64,000 bases of DNA. Origin: Bog-366 sp963722555. GTDB taxonomy: Bacteria; Acidobacteriota; Terriglobia; UBA7540. Shown here piece by piece: positions 16,412 to 25,294 of this stretch. The stretch is taken from assembly GCA_963722555.1 (NCBI GenBank), contig CAVRNQ010000006.1:1364001-1428000 (forward strand). Reading direction: 5' to 3'. The translations under genes were made by a program, and so were the position numbers. The notes beneath the pieces are model-generated. The model ran no database searches, was not told where the DNA came from, and saw only the letters and a list, made by a program, of their open reading frames with translations. Numbering within the stretch: position 1 is the first letter of the stretch; each line of letters begins with the position of its first letter.

Positions 16412-18703
16412 TCAAATCTCCACGTTTCGGAGCCGCAGGGCGTTGCTGATGACGGATACCGAACTGAACGTCATTGCCGCGGCGGCCAGCATCGGACTTA
16501 AGAGCCATCCCAGCCAGGGGTAGAGCGCGCCGGCTGCCACCGGCACTGCAATCGCATTATAGACGAAGGCGAAGAAAAGGTTCTGGCGAATGTTGCGCAG
16601 TGTCGAGTGGCTTAGCCGGCGCGCGCGCACGATGCCCCGGAGGTCACCCTTGACGAGTACAACGCCCGCGGTTTCAATGGCGACATCGGCGCCGTTCCCC
16701 ATGGCGATGCCCACCTGCGCTTGTGCCAGCGCCGGTGCGTCGTTGATGCCGTCACCGGCCATGGCCACCGTGTGGCCTTCCAACTGAAGTTGCTTCACGA
16801 CTTCGCCCTTGTTAGTCGGCAGGACCTCCGCTTGGATGGCGTCAATCCCCAGCTTGCGAGCCACAGCTTCAGCCGTGCCTCGGCTGTCTCCGGTGAGCAT
16901 GACGATGCGGAGGCCTTCCTGATGGAGCAACCGAATGGCCTCGGGAGTCGAAGCCTTGATCGGATCCGTGACGGCGAACCACCCCGCCGGTTGACCGTCG
17001 ACGGCCAAGAACATGGTGGTCGCGCCGCCGTCGCGCCGGCCGTCGGCCTCGCGAAGTAAGCTGCCCAGGGAGATATTCAAACTCTCGAAGAGTGCGGCAT
17101 TGCCGGCAACCATGTTTCTGCTGTCAACGACGCCGCTCACGCCCTGACCAGTTACAGAGCGAAAGTTCTTGACCTCGGAAAGTGCAATCGATCTATCTTG
17201 GGCGGCAGCGACGATGGCGCCGGCCAGAGGATGCTCGCTGCCCCGCTCCAGGCTCGCTGCCAGATGGAGCAGCTCAAATTCGCTCCATCCGGGCTGAGGG
17301 CGGATGTCGATGACGCGCGGCTTGCCTTCCGTCAGCGTGCCGGTCTTGTCGATGACCAGCGTATCAACTTTCGCAAGGACTTCGAGCGCCTCCGCATTCC
17401 GAATGAGTACGCCCGCCAGTGCCCCCCGGCCCGTACCGACCATGATGGACATCGGTGTGGCCAGCCCCAGCGCGCACGGGCAGGCAATAATGAGCACGGC
17501 GACAGCGTTGAGCAGGCCGTGCGCAAGCCGCGGTGGCGGCCCCCATAACGACCAGACGACAAAGGTGAGCGTCGCGATGCCTACCACCGTGGGGACGAAA
17601 TAGGCTGCAACCTGGTCAGCCAGGCGCTGGATGGGTGCGCGGCTACGCTGGGCCTGGCCGACCATGGACACGATTTGCGCGAGCAGGGTTTCGCTGCCGA
17701 CGCGCTCGGCTCGCATCACAAAGCCACCCGTGCCATTCACCGTCCCCCCCGTGACGCGATCCCCGGCTCGCTTTTCGATGGGAATCGGTTCGCCGGTCAC
17801 CATGGATTCGTCAACTGCACTTGTGCCCTCCAGGACCACACCATCCACCGGTACTTTTTCACCCGGCCGCACTCGCAGGCGGTCGCTCGGCTGGATGCGG
17901 TCGAGCATCATCTCTTCTTCCTGACCGTTGTCATGAAGCAGGAGCGCAGTCTTGGGCGCAAGCTTGAGGAGGGACTTCAACGCACTACTGGTGCGGCTTC
18001 GGGCACGGAGTTCGAGCACCTGACCCAGCAGCACGAGGGTGGTAATGGCTGCGGCCGCTTCAAAATACACTGGGACATCACCCGAGGGCAGGCGGAAAGA
18101 ATCCGGGAAAAACTTTGGGACGAGCGTGGCAAAGAGACTGTACAGATACGCCGTGCCTGTGCCGATTGCCACGAGCGTGAACATATTGAGACTGCGCTTC
18201 GAGACGGAAGCCCAGCCGCGCTCAAAGAACGGCCAGCCTCCCCAAAGCACCACGGGAGTAGCCAGGGCAAGCTCGATCCAGGGCAGGAGGGGCGCGGGCA
18301 AAATATGCCCCAGGCGCGGGGCTGGGAGCATAGCCGCCATCGTCACAAACAATAACGGCGCCGCCAGAACGAGGCTGACCCAAAATCGCTTCGACATAAG
18401 GGCAAGTTCCGGGTTGCTTTCTTCCTGCAGGCTTACAGCAGCCGGTTCCAGCGCCATGCCGCACTTGGGGCAGGCGCCGGGGCCGCGCTGCTGAACTTCC
18501 GGATGCATCGGGCAGGTGTAGATAGCACTGGCCGGGGCGGAAGGGGCCGGGGCAGGTTGCGGCGGTGCGAGAAAATCGTGGGGGTTCGCTTGAAAGCGTT
18601 CCAAGCAAGCTTCATTACAGAAATAGTATTGCCGGCCCTGGTATGTGCAGGAGCCGGCAGCGTCCTGAGGAGTCACCTCCATGCCGCAAACAGGATCGGT
18701 CAC
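16412..18703 (-). CDS. copA: Copper-translocating P1B-type ATPase with YHS and metal-binding N-domains
   Basis: 763 residues from a GTG preceded by GAGG. An N-terminal YHS domain (DPVCGMEV...YFCNEACLERF, residues 3-45) is followed by a heavy-metal-binding domain (YTCPMHPEVQQRGPGACPKCGMALEP), then eight membrane segments. Key motifs are the ion-site CPC in ACPCALGLATP, the phosphorylation site DKTGTLTEGKP, SEHPLAG in the N-domain and GDGINDAPAL. This is the CopA/CopB-like exporter group, which uses ATP to move Cu ions out of the cytoplasm. No classical CxxC HMA repeat is present. The divergent small gene at 18823 may share its upstream region. Confidence 0.93.
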   Translation of the reverse strand: MTDPVCGMEVTPQDAAGSCTYQGRQYYFCNEACLERFQANPHDFLAPPQPAPAPSAPASAIYTCPMHPEVQQRGPGACPKCGMALEPAAVSLQEESNPELALMSKRFWVSLVLAAPLLFVTMAAMLPAPRLGHILPAPLLPWIELALATPVVLWGGWPFFERGWASVSKRSLNMFTLVAIGTGTAYLYSLFATLVPKFFPDSFRLPSGDVPVYFEAAAAITTLVLLGQVLELRARSRTSSALKSLLKLAPKTALLLHDNGQEEEMMLDRIQPSDRLRVRPGEKVPVDGVVLEGTSAVDESMVTGEPIPIEKRAGDRVTGGTVNGTGGFVMRAERVGSETLLAQIVSMVGQAQRSRAPIQRLADQVAAYFVPTVVGIATLTFVVWSLWGPPPRLAHGLLNAVAVLIIACPCALGLATPMSIMVGTGRGALAGVLIRNAEALEVLAKVDTLVIDKTGTLTEGKPRVIDIRPQPGWSEFELLHLAASLERGSEHPLAGAIVAAAQDRSIALSEVKNFRSVTGQGVSGVVDSRNMVAGNAALFESLNISLGSLLREADGRRDGGATTMFLAVDGQPAGWFAVTDPIKASTPEAIRLLHQEGLRIVMLTGDSRGTAEAVARKLGIDAIQAEVLPTNKGEVVKQLQLEGHTVAMAGDGINDAPALAQAQVGIAMGNGADVAIETAGVVLVKGDLRGIVRARRLSHSTLRNIRQNLFFAFVYNAIAVPVAAGALYPWLGWLLSPMLAAAAMTFSSVSVISNALRLRNVEI

Positions 18704-18822
18704 TGTGCCACACCTCGATTTGATAATATGCCAGCACCGAACGCGGCGACAAGGGCAGTGCCGAAGCGCAGCGTACGTGTGCTAGAATCGCGGCCACGGA
18801 CAATCAGCAACGAGAGGGGCAT

Positions 18823-19038
18823 ATGGCGAAGAAATCAGCACCCCGGAATACGCAAGAGCTATGCGGAGAAGCTGACCCGGCAGTAGCAGCAACCCTGACG
18901 GGGATTATCTATCAAGCGAAGCTCTTTAATCGGCAAGCGCGGGTCGCCGTGCCGGAGGAAGAAGTGGCGACCGAAGTGATCAGCTTGTGGCGAATGGTGA
19001 TGCATGCCCTGAAAACCGGGGCGGTCCCGGGAGTTTAG
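18823..19038 (+). CDS. Small conserved-looking hypothetical protein
   Basis: 71 residues, ATG preceded by GAGAGGGG. Mostly helical, with LTGIIYQAKLFNRQARVAVPEEEVATEVISLWRMVMHAL; no recognised motif and no signal peptide. It is transcribed away from the copper ATPase gene and ends about 40 bp before the convergent TlpA gene. Coding is supported by the ribosome site and codon use like its neighbours. Function is unknown. Confidence 0.55.
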   Translation: MAKKSAPRNTQELCGEADPAVAATLTGIIYQAKLFNRQARVAVPEEEVATEVISLWRMVMHALKTGAVPGV

Positions 19039-19079
19039 CTGGACAGGACCGCAGCGGCAGGCGCGCGGGACTAATCTCC

Positions 19080-19610
19080 CTACCGCCCTGAGGTGCGCGC
19101 GAGATCCTGAACAAAGCTCAGGATTCGGGGATCATCCCAGTTGACGGCGCCTATCACCTTTTCGGCGACGCGTCCGCGACGGTCCAGGATATACGTCTCC
19201 GGGAATTGGAACGTCCCGAAGCGCGTGGCGAGGGCTCGTTCCGGATCGACTCCGATCGGGTAGGTAATGCGATACCTATCGATGAACCTCGCGAGTGCTT
19301 CCCGGTCTTCGTCAACGCTCACGCCGAGGACGACCACTCCTTGAGGTCGCACTCTCTCGGCGAACTTCTCCAGGCTGGGTGCTTCCTCAACGCAAGGCTG
19401 GCACCACGTCGCCCAGAAATTCAAGACGATAACCGCTTGATGGTATTTCTTCAATTCCAGGGTGCCTGAGGGAACCGCCGCCACGGTGAAGTCCGGCGCG
19501 CTGTCGCCAATGGCCAGGGGATGCGGGCTGCGCTCGCGCCAGGCGAGATACGCGGCCCCGCCGAGAATCAAAACCACGACTGCAAGCTTGAGGGTGTTCG
19601 TTTTGCTCAT
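19080..19610 (-). CDS. TlpA-family thiol-disulfide oxidoreductase
   Basis: 176 residues from the ATG at 19610; a longer frame to 19877 runs through the divergent gene and is not credible. An N-terminal membrane anchor (LKLAVVVLILGGAAYLAW) is followed by a thioredoxin fold with FWATWCQPCVEEAP, where WCQPC is the redox site, and the cis-proline region FPETYILD. Family members reduce disulfides on the outer side of the membrane, for example in cytochrome c maturation. No cytochrome maturation gene is nearby, so the partner is unknown. Confidence 0.85.
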   Translation of the reverse strand: MSKTNTLKLAVVVLILGGAAYLAWRERSPHPLAIGDSAPDFTVAAVPSGTLELKKYHQAVIVLNFWATWCQPCVEEAPSLEKFAERVRPQGVVVLGVSVDEDREALARFIDRYRITYPIGVDPERALATRFGTFQFPETYILDRRGRVAEKVIGAVNWDDPRILSFVQDLARTSGR

Positions 19611-19631
19611 GCCCAGCAGGTCTATTATAAT
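19603..19631 (+). promoter_or_regulatory. Candidate sigma-70 promoter for the pterin/glycosyltransferase operon
   Basis: A perfect TATAAT at 19626-19631 with TTGCTC 17 bp upstream (19603-19608). It would give a leader of about 45 bases before the glycosyltransferase ATG at 19684. It overlaps the start of the divergent TlpA gene. Confidence 0.4.
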
Positions 19632-19683
19632 GGAAATTTCTGTCTCTCCGTGGGAGTTCAGGGGCCAGAGGTAGGTCGAGCCG

Positions 19684-20745
19684 ATGTGCGCCAACTTCGA
19701 GGAACGGGTGTCGGTCGTCATCCCCGCCCGCAATGAAGAGGCCAACATCGCGCGAGTGCTTAGGTCGCTCGCGGGCCAGAAGGGTATCCGGGAAATTCTG
19801 GTCGTGGACGACCAGTCCGAGGACCGGACGCCCGTGATTCTGGCTGAGCTGAGCAGCGAAATCCCTCGCCTGCGCACGCTGCACGTGCAGTCGTTGCCAG
19901 AAGGGTGGATGGGAAAGACTCACGCCGTCGCGCAGGGCGCGCGCGCCGCCACGGGGGACTGGCTTCTGTTCACGGATGCCGACACGGAGCACCTTCCCGG
20001 AAGCTTGGCGGAGCTCCTGGGACGCGCGGAGGAAGAGCACGCCGACCTGCTCTCGGTTTCTCCTGGGCAGGAGACGCCGACGTGGTGGGAAAAAGCGGTT
20101 ATCCCCACGGTGTATGTCGAGCTCTCCCGCCTCTTTCGATTCGAGGACGTTTCTGATCCAAAGTCGTCTGCCGCGGCTGCGAACGGGCAATACCTGCTGG
20201 TGCGCAGGGAAATCTACGAGGGGAGTGGCGGGCACGAGGCGGTGAAATCGGAAATCCTCGAAGACGTGGAGCTGGCAAGGAGAATCAAGGCGCGGGGAGG
20301 CAAGCTGCTGTTTCTGCCCGGAGCCCGATGGGTAAGAACTCGCATGTACCGCAGCTTTGGCGAGATGTGGCGCGGCTGGAGCAAGAACCTCTATCTGCTT
20401 TACGCCGGGAATCTGCGGCGCATGCTGGAGCGCGTTGCGTCTCTGTGGCTTCTCGATGTCGCCCCCGGGTTGGGCATTGTGGGGGCCTGCCTGTGGCTCG
20501 CGCTGGGACAAGGCGGTGTACGCACGGCATACGTGGCGCTGGGCTGCGTTCTGGTGGGGCTGGGGCGCCGGTGGACCTACGGGCGGGCGCTGGCACGGCT
20601 GGGATTTCACCGCGCTCTGGGGGCTTATCAGATGATCGGCGCCCTGCTCGTGGGCCTTCTGGTGCTCAATTCCGCGCGCGCGCACCTGGCCACCGGGCGC
20701 GTTGAGTGGAAAGGGCGGCATTATGCGACGAAAGGACAAAGATGA
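19684..20745 (+). CDS. Membrane-associated glycosyltransferase family 2 (HpnB/CrtQ-like)
   Basis: 353 residues, ATG preceded by GAGGTAGG. The GT-A domain starts VSVVIPARNEEANIARVL, with VVDDQSEDRT and the metal site TDADTEH; a later EDVELARRIKARGG matches the catalytic base region. Three or so C-terminal hydrophobic helices (from WLLDVAPGLGIVGACLWLAL) resemble hopanoid- and carotenoid-associated transferases such as HpnB or CrtQ. Its TGA overlaps the ATG of a PTPS gene (ATGA), so it is coupled to pterin synthesis genes, an unusual partnership. Acceptor unknown: lipid and pterin are both possible. Confidence 0.82.
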   Translation: MCANFEERVSVVIPARNEEANIARVLRSLAGQKGIREILVVDDQSEDRTPVILAELSSEIPRLRTLHVQSLPEGWMGKTHAVAQGARAATGDWLLFTDADTEHLPGSLAELLGRAEEEHADLLSVSPGQETPTWWEKAVIPTVYVELSRLFRFEDVSDPKSSAAAANGQYLLVRREIYEGSGGHEAVKSEILEDVELARRIKARGGKLLFLPGARWVRTRMYRSFGEMWRGWSKNLYLLYAGNLRRMLERVASLWLLDVAPGLGIVGACLWLALGQGGVRTAYVALGCVLVGLGRRWTYGRALARLGFHRALGAYQMIGALLVGLLVLNSARAHLATGRVEWKGRHYATKGQR

Positions 20746-21149
20746 TCTACGTAACGCGTCGGGCGGAGTTTTCTGCCTCCCACTACTATCACAATCCGGA
20801 TTTCAGTCCGGAAGAAAACCGGCGGATCTTCGGCAAATGCAATAATCCCCTTGGGCACGGGCACAACTACACGGTGGAGGTGACGGTGGGCGGCCCCATC
20901 GACCCCACCACGGGCATGGTGCTTGACTTGAAAGAATTGAAGGCGCTATTGGAACATGAAGTGATCCAGGCGTGGGACCACAAGTTTCTGAACAAGGAGG
21001 TTCCGGTCTTCGCGAGCAAGAACCCCACCACGGAAAACCTCGCCGTCGAGATCTGGAACCTGCTGGCGCCGAAACTCGCGCTCGGCGAGTTGCATCGAAT
21101 CCGAGTGTATGAAACCCCTGACCTGTTCGCGGATTATTACGGAGAGTGA
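20742..21149 (+). CDS. 6-pyruvoyl-tetrahydropterin synthase (PTPS-II type), first copy
   Basis: 135 residues, starting at the ATG that overlaps the upstream stop. FSASHYYHN and GHGHNY give the three zinc histidines, and GKCNNPLGHGH is the CxxxxxHGH form of the PTPS-II (biopterin) subgroup rather than the CxxxHGH of QueD. ...FLNKEVPVFASKNPTTENLAVEIW matches the animal enzyme order, and the end (VYETPDLFADYYGE) holds the conserved glutamate. The reaction is conversion of 7,8-dihydroneopterin triphosphate to 6-pyruvoyltetrahydropterin. A paralogue follows directly. Confidence 0.88.
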   Translation: MIYVTRRAEFSASHYYHNPDFSPEENRRIFGKCNNPLGHGHNYTVEVTVGGPIDPTTGMVLDLKELKALLEHEVIQAWDHKFLNKEVPVFASKNPTTENLAVEIWNLLAPKLALGELHRIRVYETPDLFADYYGE

Positions 21150-21589
21150 TGGTTTACCTGACGCGCCGCTACCGGTTCTCGGCTGGACATCGGCTGCACA
21201 ATGATGTGCTGAGCGCAGAAGAGAATCGTCGTGTCTATGGAAAATGCAACAACCCAAACGGCCACGGGCACAATTACTTGCTGGAGGTGACTGTGGCGGG
21301 GCCGATCGATCCTGCTACGGGCATGGTTTTCGACCTGGCAGCCCTGGATGGGATCGTCCACGAGCAGGTGCTCGACAAACTCGATCACAGGAATTTGAAC
21401 CTGGATGTGGAGAACTTCCGCACGCGAGTTCCCACCACCGAGAACCTCTGCCTCGAGATTTATGACCTTCTGCGCAATTCCATCGAGCAGGGCGGCGCGG
21501 GGCGGCGCGCGCGACTGGACCGCGTGGGCCTGGAAGAGACCAGCCTGAATTATTTCGAATGCGTGAGCCCACCCGCGGGCCGCAAATAG
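21149..21589 (+). CDS. 6-pyruvoyl-tetrahydropterin synthase (PTPS-II type), second copy
   Basis: 146 residues; the ATG at 21149 overlaps the previous TGA (TGATG). Zinc histidines lie in FSAGHRLHN and GHGHNY, and KCNNPNGHGH is identical over that stretch to the eukaryotic PTPS active-site signature. LDHRNLNLDVENFRTRVPTTENLCLEIYDLL is also very close to the animal enzymes. It is clearly a tandem paralogue of the first copy. Two complete copies suggest a hetero-oligomer or divided roles; this cannot be resolved here. Confidence 0.88.
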   Translation: MVYLTRRYRFSAGHRLHNDVLSAEENRRVYGKCNNPNGHGHNYLLEVTVAGPIDPATGMVFDLAALDGIVHEQVLDKLDHRNLNLDVENFRTRVPTTENLCLEIYDLLRNSIEQGGAGRRARLDRVGLEETSLNYFECVSPPAGRK

Positions 21590-21609
21590 GCGATGCGGTA
21601 AGGAGGTCT

Positions 21610-22218
21610 ATGAGACCGGACGCAGTAACAAAACCCGAAGACCTTGAGCAGACCCTGGCATCGGATCCCATCGCGGAGGCCATGCGGAACGTGCTGCGCG
21701 AGTTGGGGGAACATCCGGAGCGCGAAGGCATCCTGAAAACACCCGCCCGCGTGGCGAAGTCGCTGCGGTTCTTGACTAGCGGCTACAAGCAGGACGTTGA
21801 CGACGTGCTGAACGGCGCGCTCTATTCTGTTGCCTATGACGAGATGGTCATCGTGAAAGACATTGAGGTTTTTAGCCTCTGTGAACATCACTTGCTCCCG
21901 TTTTTCGGACGCTGCCACGTGGCCTACATCCCCAACGGCAAGGTCATCGGCCTCAGTAAGATTCCACGCCTCATCGATGTCTTCGCGCGGCGCCTGCAGG
22001 TCCAGGAGCGTCTCACGGTGCAAATTGCGGAGACCATCATGGAGAAGATCAAGCCGCAGGGCGTGGGCGTCATCATCGAGGCGCGCCACCTCTGCATGAT
22101 CATGCGCGGCGTGGAGAAACAGAACTCCATTGCCGTCACATCTCATATGCTCGGCGAATTCAGGGAGTGTGAAATGACCCGCTCGGAATTCCTCCGGCTG
22201 GCGAAAGAGAGAAGCTAG
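21610..22218 (+). CDS. folE: GTP cyclohydrolase I
   Basis: 202 residues from an ATG after a strong AAGGAGGT; 20 bp after the second PTPS gene. Signature SLCEHHLLPFFGRCHVAYIP and the C-terminal RHLCMIMRGVEKQNS carry the zinc ligands (Cys, His, Cys) and active-site residues, and HILKTPARVAKSL-like GILKTPARVAKSLRF is present near residue 45. The enzyme converts GTP to 7,8-dihydroneopterin triphosphate, the substrate of PTPS, so it supplies the two genes before it. Normal length for the family. Confidence 0.95.
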   Translation: MRPDAVTKPEDLEQTLASDPIAEAMRNVLRELGEHPEREGILKTPARVAKSLRFLTSGYKQDVDDVLNGALYSVAYDEMVIVKDIEVFSLCEHHLLPFFGRCHVAYIPNGKVIGLSKIPRLIDVFARRLQVQERLTVQIAETIMEKIKPQGVGVIIEARHLCMIMRGVEKQNSIAVTSHMLGEFRECEMTRSEFLRLAKERS

Positions 22219-22339
22219 TTTCGGTTCGCGGCCGGTGGTCTTTTCCGAGCGCATCTCCACCCCGTAAACAAACTGCGAGTGCGGGAGAAAGGAAAGAGCC
22301 GGGGGGCGCCGCTGTGGCGTTCTTCCTGCAGGGAATTGC

Positions 22340-23059
22340 ATGGGCCAATTAGACGGAAAGGTTGTGCTTTTAACGGGCGCCAGCCGGGGGATAGGGCTGG
22401 CCATCGCGAAAACGTTGGGGGCACAGGGCGCCCGACTGATTCTGGTCGCACGGAATCGGGCGCCACTTGAGCAAGCCGCCGCGCAGGTGCCGGGCGCGCT
22501 GCTGACATTGCCCACAGACGTCACCAAACCCGGTGACGTGAAACGGCTGTTCGCTACGGTGCAAAAGAGAGTCCGCCGGCTCGATGTCCTGATCAATAAT
22601 GCAGGCGTTTTCACCTTCAAGCCCTTCGCGCGGACCACGCTGGGCGATTGGCGGCGGAACCTCGAGACGAACCTCACTTCCCTCTTCCTCACCACGCAGG
22701 CGGCGTTGCCGATGCTCCGGCGCAGCCACGGGGATGTCGTCAACATTCTTTCAATTTCCAGTCGCGTGAGTTTTCCGAACTGTTCCGCCTACTCCGCCTC
22801 GAAATTCGGAGCGCTCGGCTTGACCGACGTCCTGCGCAAGGAACTTCGCGTCCTCGGGGTCCGGGTGATCGCCATCCTGCCGGGAATGACGAATACGCGC
22901 ATGAAGAAGGAATTCGATTCACCGGTCCGCGCTCAGGATTTGCTGCAGCCGGAAGATGTGGCCGCCGCCGTACTCAGCGCCCTGGGGCAGCCCCGACGGG
23001 CCACGGTGGAAGAAATCCTGCTGCTGCCCTCCGGGGGGTCACTGGGGGCCAAGAAATGA
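22340..23059 (+). CDS. Short-chain dehydrogenase/reductase, candidate sepiapterin reductase
   Basis: 239 residues, AGGG site before the ATG. Classical SDR: cofactor motif TGASRGIG (residues 13-20), NNAG, catalytic Ser in ISISSR and YSASK. The Arg after VARNR favours NADPH. Sepiapterin reductase, the final step of tetrahydrobiopterin synthesis, belongs to this same superfamily, and the gene directly follows folE and two PTPS genes. The specific role is inferred from context; general SDRs look alike. Confidence 0.82.
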   Translation: MGQLDGKVVLLTGASRGIGLAIAKTLGAQGARLILVARNRAPLEQAAAQVPGALLTLPTDVTKPGDVKRLFATVQKRVRRLDVLINNAGVFTFKPFARTTLGDWRRNLETNLTSLFLTTQAALPMLRRSHGDVVNILSISSRVSFPNCSAYSASKFGALGLTDVLRKELRVLGVRVIAILPGMTNTRMKKEFDSPVRAQDLLQPEDVAAAVLSALGQPRRATVEEILLLPSGGSLGAKK

Positions 23060-23280
23060 GCCGCAACGGGCAGCGATTCTGCATGCAAGATTCTTAGCTG
23101 CGCCGGGGGGTGTTCTTCCTGCATCTTGCCGCACGGTCTTCCACCACCGCCTAGAGCCGAACCTACGCACCCTTCCCCACACCGTTTCCTCGTTCGTTGC
23201 GCAATCACTGCGTTTCGCCACCCTTGCTACTCAAAGCGCAGGTTTCGGGCTATACTGGTTTCGCAGGGTCCGTGCCGCTC

Positions 23281-24750
23281 ATGGGGAATGATCTCATTCA
23301 AGTCGGCAGTATGCCGCCGCCGCAGGGTGCAGGGGCTGGTGTGTCGCCGGCGCAGGACATGGCGCTGGGTGCGGAAACTGCGGGTGACGCCAGGACATTT
23401 TACATTGAAACCTTCGGCTGCCAGATGAACGTCCATGACTCCGAGAAAGTGGCGGGCGTGCTGATGGCGCGGGGTTACCGCCCGGTTGATTCTCACCAAG
23501 ACGCCGATATCATTCTCTACAATACCTGCAGCATTCGGGAGAAGGCCGCACAGAAGGTGTTCTCGCGCCTGGGAGTTTTCCGCAAGGGCCGGACGGGGGA
23601 AGGAAAGATCATCGGCGTGTTGGGATGCGTGGCCCAGCAGGAAGGCGAGCGCTGCTTCGAGCGCGCCCCGCAGGTCAGCCTGGTGTGCGGCTCGGCGAGC
23701 TACTCCAAGCTCCCTGCCCTGCTCGCTCAGCTCGAGTCGGGCGAGCGGCACGTGTCGGGTTTGGGACTCGACACCGAGGATTGTTTCGAGACTGAGCTGA
23801 CGCGCCGCGACAACCCGTATCGCGCCTACCTGACGATTATCGAAGGATGTGACCAGCGCTGCGCCTTCTGCGTGGTACCCATGACGCGCGGACCCCAGCG
23901 CAGCCGCTCCGGCGCCAAGATCCTGGCCGAGTGCGGGCGGCTGGTCAACAAGGGTTACACCGAGATCCAGCTATTGGGCCAGATTGTGAACGCCTGGCAG
24001 GACCCGTCGCCCGCGCGCTGGAGCTTTGCCGAATTGCTGGCGCGCGTGTCGGAGGTTGCGGGCGTGCGGCGGGTGCGGTTCACCACCTCGCACCCACGCT
24101 ATTTCACACCCGAAATCGTACAGGCCGTGGATTCGCACCCCGCGCTCTGTGACCAGATCCACCTGCCCGTGCAGGCAGGATCCACGGAAGTCCTCTCCCG
24201 AATGCGGCGTGGTTATTCACGCGATGAGTATTTGGAAAAAATCAATTGCATTCGCAAGGCACAGCGTGCTATTAGCCTTTCGACTGACATCATCGTCGGC
24301 TTCTGCGGGGAGAGCGAAAAGGATTTTGAGCAAACGCTGTCCCTGCTCGCGCAAGTCGGATACGACCAGGTTTTCTCGTTCAAGTTCTCGCCGCGGCCCG
24401 ACACCGCCGCGTTGGGGTTCAGCGACACCGTTTCGGAAGAGGAAAAGGGCCGCCGCTTGGCCGTTCTGCAGGAGTTGCAGCGGCAGATTCAGGTACAACG
24501 GAACCAGATGCTGATCGGCCAAGTTCTGGAAGTTCTGGTGGAGGGATATCAACCGCGCCTGGGTCAGGCCGTGGGGCGAACCACCAGCAACCGGGTGCTC
24601 AACTTCCCGGGCGAACCCGCCGATATAGGTTGCTATATCCCGGTGCAGGTGACTTCGGCCGGGCCGAACAGTCTGGTCGGCAAACGAGTGACGGGGGAGC
24701 ATGGTGCGGCGGCGCAAGCGGAGCGGAGGGCAGCATGGAAGTCGAGATGA
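23281..24750 (+). CDS. miaB: tRNA 2-methylthio-N6-dimethylallyladenosine synthase (MiaB)
   Basis: 489 residues from the ATG at 23281; a longer frame to 23197 lacks family character. The N-terminal methylthiotransferase domain has its three cysteines in TFGCQMN, NTCSIREKA and GVLGCVAQ. The radical-SAM motif is CDQRCAFC, and the C-terminal TRAM region ends IPVQVTSAGPNSLVGK. The usual QLLGQNVN motif reads QLLGQIVN, one substitution. The enzyme thiomethylates A37 of tRNAs. The 3' end overlaps the start of the next gene. Confidence 0.95.
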   Translation: MGNDLIQVGSMPPPQGAGAGVSPAQDMALGAETAGDARTFYIETFGCQMNVHDSEKVAGVLMARGYRPVDSHQDADIILYNTCSIREKAAQKVFSRLGVFRKGRTGEGKIIGVLGCVAQQEGERCFERAPQVSLVCGSASYSKLPALLAQLESGERHVSGLGLDTEDCFETELTRRDNPYRAYLTIIEGCDQRCAFCVVPMTRGPQRSRSGAKILAECGRLVNKGYTEIQLLGQIVNAWQDPSPARWSFAELLARVSEVAGVRRVRFTTSHPRYFTPEIVQAVDSHPALCDQIHLPVQAGSTEVLSRMRRGYSRDEYLEKINCIRKAQRAISLSTDIIVGFCGESEKDFEQTLSLLAQVGYDQVFSFKFSPRPDTAALGFSDTVSEEEKGRRLAVLQELQRQIQVQRNQMLIGQVLEVLVEGYQPRLGQAVGRTTSNRVLNFPGEPADIGCYIPVQVTSAGPNSLVGKRVTGEHGAAAQAERRAAWKSR

Positions 24751-25220
24751 AAATCCGCGGTCTGGTGATGGACCCTGTCACCAACATGCCCATTGTCATT
24801 CTGAAGGACGTGAATGGCACGGCGGTGCTGCCTATTTGGGTGGGAATCTATGAGGCCAACGCCATCGCCCTGGAGATTGAAAAGGTCGCGACGCCCCGGC
24901 CTATGACGCACGACCTGCTCAAAAACCTGCTCCTGGGCCTGGAGACGCACGTGCAAAAAGTGGTGGTGAGCGAACTTCGCGACGACACCTTCTTTGCCCT
25001 GATCTGGCTGGAAAAGGACGGCCAGATGATGTCGATTGATTCGCGACCAAGCGACGCGCTGGCCCTGGCCCTGCGCGTGGATTGCCCCATCTACGTTGAG
25101 GACGAGGTGCTGAAGACCTCCAAAGTCTCCGGCAATGCCGGCGACAAGGTCAGCACGGAAGAGTTGCGAAAGTGGCTGGAGAACTTGAACGACGAGGACA
25201 TGGGGCGCTATAAGATGTAG
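24735..25220 (+). CDS. Bifunctional nuclease family protein (DUF151)
   Basis: 161 residues, ATG preceded by GGAGGGC and overlapping the miaB end by 16 bp. The full-length match to the family is seen in VILKDVNGTAVLPIWVGIYEANAIALEIEK, MTHDLLKNLL and IDSRPSDALALALRVDCPIYV. Plant relatives have DNase and RNase activity; bacterial ones are often simply annotated as bifunctional nuclease. The overlap with miaB suggests co-expression. Confidence 0.88.
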   Translation: MEVEMKIRGLVMDPVTNMPIVILKDVNGTAVLPIWVGIYEANAIALEIEKVATPRPMTHDLLKNLLLGLETHVQKVVVSELRDDTFFALIWLEKDGQMMSIDSRPSDALALALRVDCPIYVEDEVLKTSKVSGNAGDKVSTEELRKWLENLNDEDMGRYKM

Positions 25221-25294
25221 CTTCTGCAAGGAGACCCATTTCCAGCCGTGGCACGACCTGGGAAGATACCTGAACGAACCTGCCGGAGTTCAGA

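Noticed and set aside
19387..20739. 450-residue minus-strand frame
   Set aside because: Opposite to the glycosyltransferase and TlpA genes; composition rich in Arg, Pro and His as expected for a shadow frame.
20742..21589. Queuosine (QueD) pathway instead of biopterin
   Set aside because: Both proteins have CxxxxxHGH rather than CxxxHGH, and neither queC, queE nor queF is present in the window.
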